Shown here: one piece after another, positions 6,400 to 9,057 of the stretch | Position numbering within the stretch: position 1 is the first letter of the stretch | How the letters are laid out: every line of letters starts with the position of its first letter | NCBI GenBank assembly: GCA_039806065.1 | Contig: JBDKJS010000211.1 | Location: 1-9,057 of the forward strand | Reading direction: 5' to 3' | Source of the DNA: JBDKJS01 sp039806065 | GTDB lineage: Bacteria > Bacteroidota > Bacteroidia > AKYH767-A > 2013-40CM-41-45 | Length of the DNA stretch: 9,057 bases | Position numbers and translations under genes: made by a program | The notes under the pieces: generated by a model | Databases searched by the model: none | Seen by the model: only the letters and a program-made list of their open reading frames with translations | Told to the model about the DNA's origin: nothing

Positions 6400-7464
6400 T
6401 TACACCTTAAATTTGGGATAGTTTTCAAAAAGTGTCTCCATATAAGCTGCTGCATTTATTTTTTCTTTCAAAAGGCGTTCTAATTTGTGTTTTTTGTTAG
6501 ACTGGTTTTGGTGCTCGGCTAGCAGGGCTTCTATGGTCAAATACAATTGATCTGGAGAATGAGTTCGTATGCCAAAAGTAAGGTTGTACTTATGTTCAAG
6601 GTCTTCCAAGTAGCCAATTTCACCTACAAAATCATTGAAGCGAATGCTGGGGGTTCCTAGTACAGCAGCTTCAGCTGCCATGGTTTGACTGTCACCTATA
6701 TACATGGCTGCAAAATACATTGCATGGTGCATGTGTAGAGGATTTATTTTAATCCTATATTTTTCAAATTGAGGCTCTAATTCACGTTCACTGCTAATGT
6801 AAATGTTACCATGTGGAGCTAGAAGGGTACAAATTTTTTCAGCTATGGCAGTGGTGATGCCAGTACGACCACCATCATGGTGGGCGCCTAATTTTGCAAA
6901 ACGAATTATGAAAAAGGGTTTACTTAAATCTATTCCTGTCAATAATTTTTCATTGGGAATAAAATGGTCAGGGTGGAGGTAAGCCAATTCATGGTAACTG
7001 GGGTAGGCTATTTTTTTATAATTCCATTTCCCCACATCACACACATCAGGTGCCAATATATGGCTAGCAAATGGATAGGCTAGTTTTGCAAACAAAGGTA
7101 CAATGCTTGCATCATCCTCGTTTACCACTATACTTGGTATTTTCAACAGTCGGCCAGCATGGGCTATCTCTGCTGAGGTCCCTATCATCAAATTTGGTTT
7201 ATATCGCCTGGCTATTTTAATAAACTCCCAGTCTCGCATCAATAAATTCCATGCAATAGCAAGCTTATTATCAGCCCTCCCTCTCGGATTTATATTTATA
7301 TAGTCCCAACCATCACGTTTTAAAAGCTCTTCTAAAATATCTTTCTTTTTAATGAGGATTAAAATATTGTGACCTTTATTTTTTAAATTTTTCATTACCA
7401 CTTTAAATAAGTGGAAGTGGGCAGGATGCCCTAAGTAAAAAAGGAAATTTTTTTTGGTATGCAT
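6400..7464 (-). CDS. DUF354-family protein, putative GT-B-fold glycosyltransferase
   Basis: 354 aa, consistent with the DUF354 family, whose members have a two-Rossmann GT-B-like fold related to MurG and UDP-GlcNAc 2-epimerase and whose reaction is unproven. The N-terminal lobe starts FLFYLGHPAHFHLFKVVMKNLKNKGHNILI (7-36), then has GTSAEIAHAGRLLKIPSIVVNED (95-117). The C-terminal lobe has FIIRFAKLGAHHDGGRTGI (185-203), ISSERELEPQ (223-232), and YIGDSQTMAAEAAVLGTPSIRFND (255-278), the glycine/acidic nucleotide-sugar-type motif. No signal peptide or membrane segment is seen, so it is cytosolic, perhaps membrane-peripheral. It starts 4 bp after the stop of the preceding gene, so translation is probably coupled and the two products probably act in one pathway. 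A glycan-assembly role is inferred from fold and location; an epimerase-like activity is the main alternative. Confidence 0.82.
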   Translation of the reverse strand: MHTKKNFLFYLGHPAHFHLFKVVMKNLKNKGHNILILIKKKDILEELLKRDGWDYININPRGRADNKLAIAWNLLMRDWEFIKIARRYKPNLMIGTSAEIAHAGRLLKIPSIVVNEDDASIVPLFAKLAYPFASHILAPDVCDVGKWNYKKIAYPSYHELAYLHPDHFIPNEKLLTGIDLSKPFFIIRFAKLGAHHDGGRTGITTAIAEKICTLLAPHGNIYISSERELEPQFEKYRIKINPLHMHHAMYFAAMYIGDSQTMAAEAAVLGTPSIRFNDFVGEIGYLEDLEHKYNLTFGIRTHSPDQLYLTIEALLAEHQNQSNKKHKLERLLKEKINAAAYMETLFENYPKFKV

Positions 7465-7468
7465 GCAG

Positions 7469-8611
7469 TTAATCTTTTTGCAATAAATTTGACAGAGAGG
7501 CCATCATCCATGCATTGCTCCATCTCATGTATGATGTTTTAATTGTGTAATATTTAAATTTTCTAAAGTAAAAATATCCTTTTTTATGTTGCATGGTATT
7601 GATCATGAATTGTGCAACTTTTTTTGCTGTGTCATTAGCTCCATTGCTACTGAGGGTTAGAATGGATTGAGCAGCAGCTGTGCAATCAATTGGAAAAGCT
7701 TCTTGATCATAAAATTTTGGCTGGCCATTTGCAAGAAAAAAATTGTTTAAATAATATTGAAATCCTTTCTTATAGGCTTCGCCAAATTTTTCATTGCTGC
7801 AATAACTATTGTATGCAGCTAAACAGTCAAGTACATAGCCCGTATGGTAATTGTCAATCCATCCGCCTACTTCACTTTTGCTGTACACCCATGCTCCATC
7901 GGCTCTTTGGTGATTCATTACAAACTTTACTGCTAGTTCGGCAGTATCGGCATAATGTATATTAGCATTTAAAAAATATGCTTGCGACAATAACCTTGCA
8001 CCCTTCATACTTGCATTAAAAACTATTTGGTGATCAAAAGGAGAATAGCTAAAACAAATATTTTTGTCTTCATCATAACTTCTGTTAAGGTCATTTATTG
8101 TAAAGTTTGCTGCACTCAGCAATAGTTCTTTAGCTTTCTCAATTTTACAATTTTGGTAGGCAATAAATAGCGCATTGGTAATGATTCCCGTGGCAACTAT
8201 GGTGGGTTGATATCCAGGAATGCGAGCATAGCGTGCTTCCCAATCAAAATCGTAACCCCAACAAGCACCACTAAATCCATTAGGAATCAACTTTTCTAAT
8301 TCCGAAATTAAAAGGTTTATTTTTATCAATAAATGTTCCTCTTGCCTGATCTTGTAGTCAGTGGCATAACCTTGTAAGCATAATCCAAGTGTGACAGGAT
8401 TGTAGCCGGGAGCAATGCCAAGTGCAGGACGTAAATTAATGGGAAAACGTTTAACGAATTGTTGAGCCAAGAATCTAATTTTCTTTTGATTTTTTAATAT
8501 GCTTGATTGGAAAATTGGTGACATGAGTCCATCATAGGGATCATGGCCTCTGTACGCTGCTGATTCTATATAGCCAACAAGCCTCTTATAACTTTCGTCA
8601 ATAGTATTCAT
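7469..8611 (-). CDS. Alpha/alpha-toroid-like polysaccharide biosynthesis protein (VpsJ/C5-epimerase-like), function unproven
   Basis: 380 aa, mostly amphipathic helices with small/aromatic turns, like an (alpha/alpha)n barrel (six-hairpin glycosidase, prenyltransferase-like or glucuronyl C5-epimerase fold). Conserved-looking clusters that would line the barrel mouth are GFSGACWGYDFDWEAR (112-127), YQPTIVATG (134-142), FNASMKGARLL (198-208), QRADGAWVYS (235-244), GGWIDNYHTGYVLDCLAAY (249-267), PIDCTAAAQSI (307-317) and MRWSNAWMM (362-370). The DNYHTG motif recalls proteins labelled VpsJ in exopolysaccharide loci. No signal peptide or membrane helix is seen, which argues for a cytosolic role on a nucleotide-sugar-derived or lipid-linked glycan, not an extracellular lyase. 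It begins 14 bp after the oxidoreductase stop and ends 4 bp before the DUF354 gene. A leader AAGG abuts the ATG at 8611. Some homologues carry unrelated names in databases; nothing here supports a tetrapyrrole enzyme. Confidence 0.7.
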   Translation of the reverse strand: MNTIDESYKRLVGYIESAAYRGHDPYDGLMSPIFQSSILKNQKKIRFLAQQFVKRFPINLRPALGIAPGYNPVTLGLCLQGYATDYKIRQEEHLLIKINLLISELEKLIPNGFSGACWGYDFDWEARYARIPGYQPTIVATGIITNALFIAYQNCKIEKAKELLLSAANFTINDLNRSYDEDKNICFSYSPFDHQIVFNASMKGARLLSQAYFLNANIHYADTAELAVKFVMNHQRADGAWVYSKSEVGGWIDNYHTGYVLDCLAAYNSYCSNEKFGEAYKKGFQYYLNNFFLANGQPKFYDQEAFPIDCTAAAQSILTLSSNGANDTAKKVAQFMINTMQHKKGYFYFRKFKYYTIKTSYMRWSNAWMMASLSNLLQKD

Positions 8612-8625
8612 CCTTAACTTTAATG

Positions 8626-9057
8626 CTAAATAAAAACCTTAGTGCCGGATAGTGCAATTGATTCCAGCACCTTGAAAGTAGCATGGGTACTTGCATAGAT
8701 TTCTTCAAAACTTATAGGAGCCGGCTTGCCTTCCTTAATGCTTTGGAGAAATGCTGCTACTTCAGCCTGATGGCCTTTATCCTGTGTGCCTTTCAACTCT
8801 TCTTGTTTTTTTCCAGATATGGTTAGTTTTTTAAAATCATCTAGGATTGATACCTGACCCGCTCCAAATACTTCCAAATACTCTTTGTTAACTGACTTAC
8901 TGCCATTGCTGAAGTAAGCAATATTGGCAATACTGCCATTGGCAAATGATAAATTAATACTCACTGTATCTAATAAATTATTTGCTTCGTCCAAGGCATT
9001 TGCACTCACATTGGTAATGGGGCTACCAGTTAGAAACATGCACAAATCTATGAAGTG
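8626..9057 (-). CDS. Gfo/Idh/MocA-family oxidoreductase, C-terminal 143 residues (5' end beyond window)
   Basis: The frame is open through the right edge, so the true start lies outside. The fragment opens HFIDLCMFLTGSPITNVSANAL, the family's H-x-x-D catalytic segment after the Rossmann domain. The C-terminal alpha/beta domain follows: VSINLSFANGSIANIAYFSNG (29-49), LEVFGAGQVSILDDFKKL (57-74), a charged loop, then QAEVAAFLQSIKEGKPAPISFEEIYASTHATFKVLESIALSG (97-138), and the TAG stop at 8628. The family uses NAD(P) to oxidise or reduce sugars, commonly nucleotide sugars in polysaccharide loci (such as UDP-GlcNAc-type 3-dehydrogenases). The ending resembles that of long bi-domain proteins with an alcohol-dehydrogenase-like N-terminus, but that half cannot be seen. 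It appears to be co-transcribed with the 380-aa gene 14 bp downstream. Confidence 0.85.
   Translation of the reverse strand, partial: HFIDLCMFLTGSPITNVSANALDEANNLLDTVSINLSFANGSIANIAYFSNGSKSVNKEYLEVFGAGQVSILDDFKKLTISGKKQEELKGTQDKGHQAEVAAFLQSIKEGKPAPISFEEIYASTHATFKVLESIALSGTKVFI

Noticed and set aside
7469..8611. Delta-aminolevulinate dehydratase, a label I recall on some similar proteins
   Set aside because: No Schiff-base lysine region, metal-binding Cys cluster or TIM-barrel pattern of HemB is visible, and the context is polysaccharide synthesis.
8626..9045. A complete 139-residue gene starting at TTG 9045
   Set aside because: The frame continues to the window edge as ...HFIDLCMFLTG, the conserved Gfo/Idh/MocA catalytic segment, so this is the tail of a longer protein.

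Overview
The window is A+T-rich and every gene I can support is on the minus strand, so the genes read from right to left. It suggests a member of the Bacteroidota. The evidence is signal peptides ending in ...GQ or ...AQ, starts preceded by A/T-rich leaders instead of clear Shine-Dalgarno sequences, a TAnnTTTG-type -7 box, a Wzi-like barrel protein in a form I associate with this phylum, and a giant modular secreted protein of the kind exported by the type IX secretion system (T9SS). I cannot go below phylum from the sequence.

Right part (9057 to 6400): a tight three-gene run from an exo/capsular-polysaccharide locus. It holds the C-terminal part of a Gfo/Idh/MocA-family sugar oxidoreductase, a 380-residue all-helical protein resembling alpha/alpha-toroid (VpsJ-like, C5-epimerase-like) polysaccharide proteins, and a DUF354-type GT-B-fold putative glycosyltransferase. 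The gaps are only 14 and 4 bp, so they are almost certainly co-transcribed.

Middle (6399 to 6007): 393 bp without a gene, very A/T-rich and unusually full of dyads. These include a perfect 11-bp inverted repeat, an 8-bp inverted repeat that encloses a candidate -7 box directly before the next start codon, and a short palindrome. It looks like the control region of a second transcription unit.

Left-middle (6006 to 3102): a bacterial sugar transferase (monotopic phosphoglycosyl transferase type) with an unusual soluble N-terminal half, followed by a Wzi-like outer-membrane capsule-assembly beta-barrel. A short A/T-rich hairpin terminator follows at 3098-3083.

Left (2865 to 1): the first 955 codons of a large secreted multidomain protein, running off the window edge. 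It carries a signal peptide, an N-terminal beta-sandwich, Ig-like, choice-of-anchor-J/MAM-like, CARDB-like, FnIII-like and pre-peptidase-C-like modules.

Together the genes plausibly cover sugar-nucleotide modification, glycan assembly or modification, priming of the lipid-linked glycan, and attachment of the finished polymer at the cell surface, beside an unrelated large surface protein. No RNA gene, IS element, CRISPR array or phage feature was seen.
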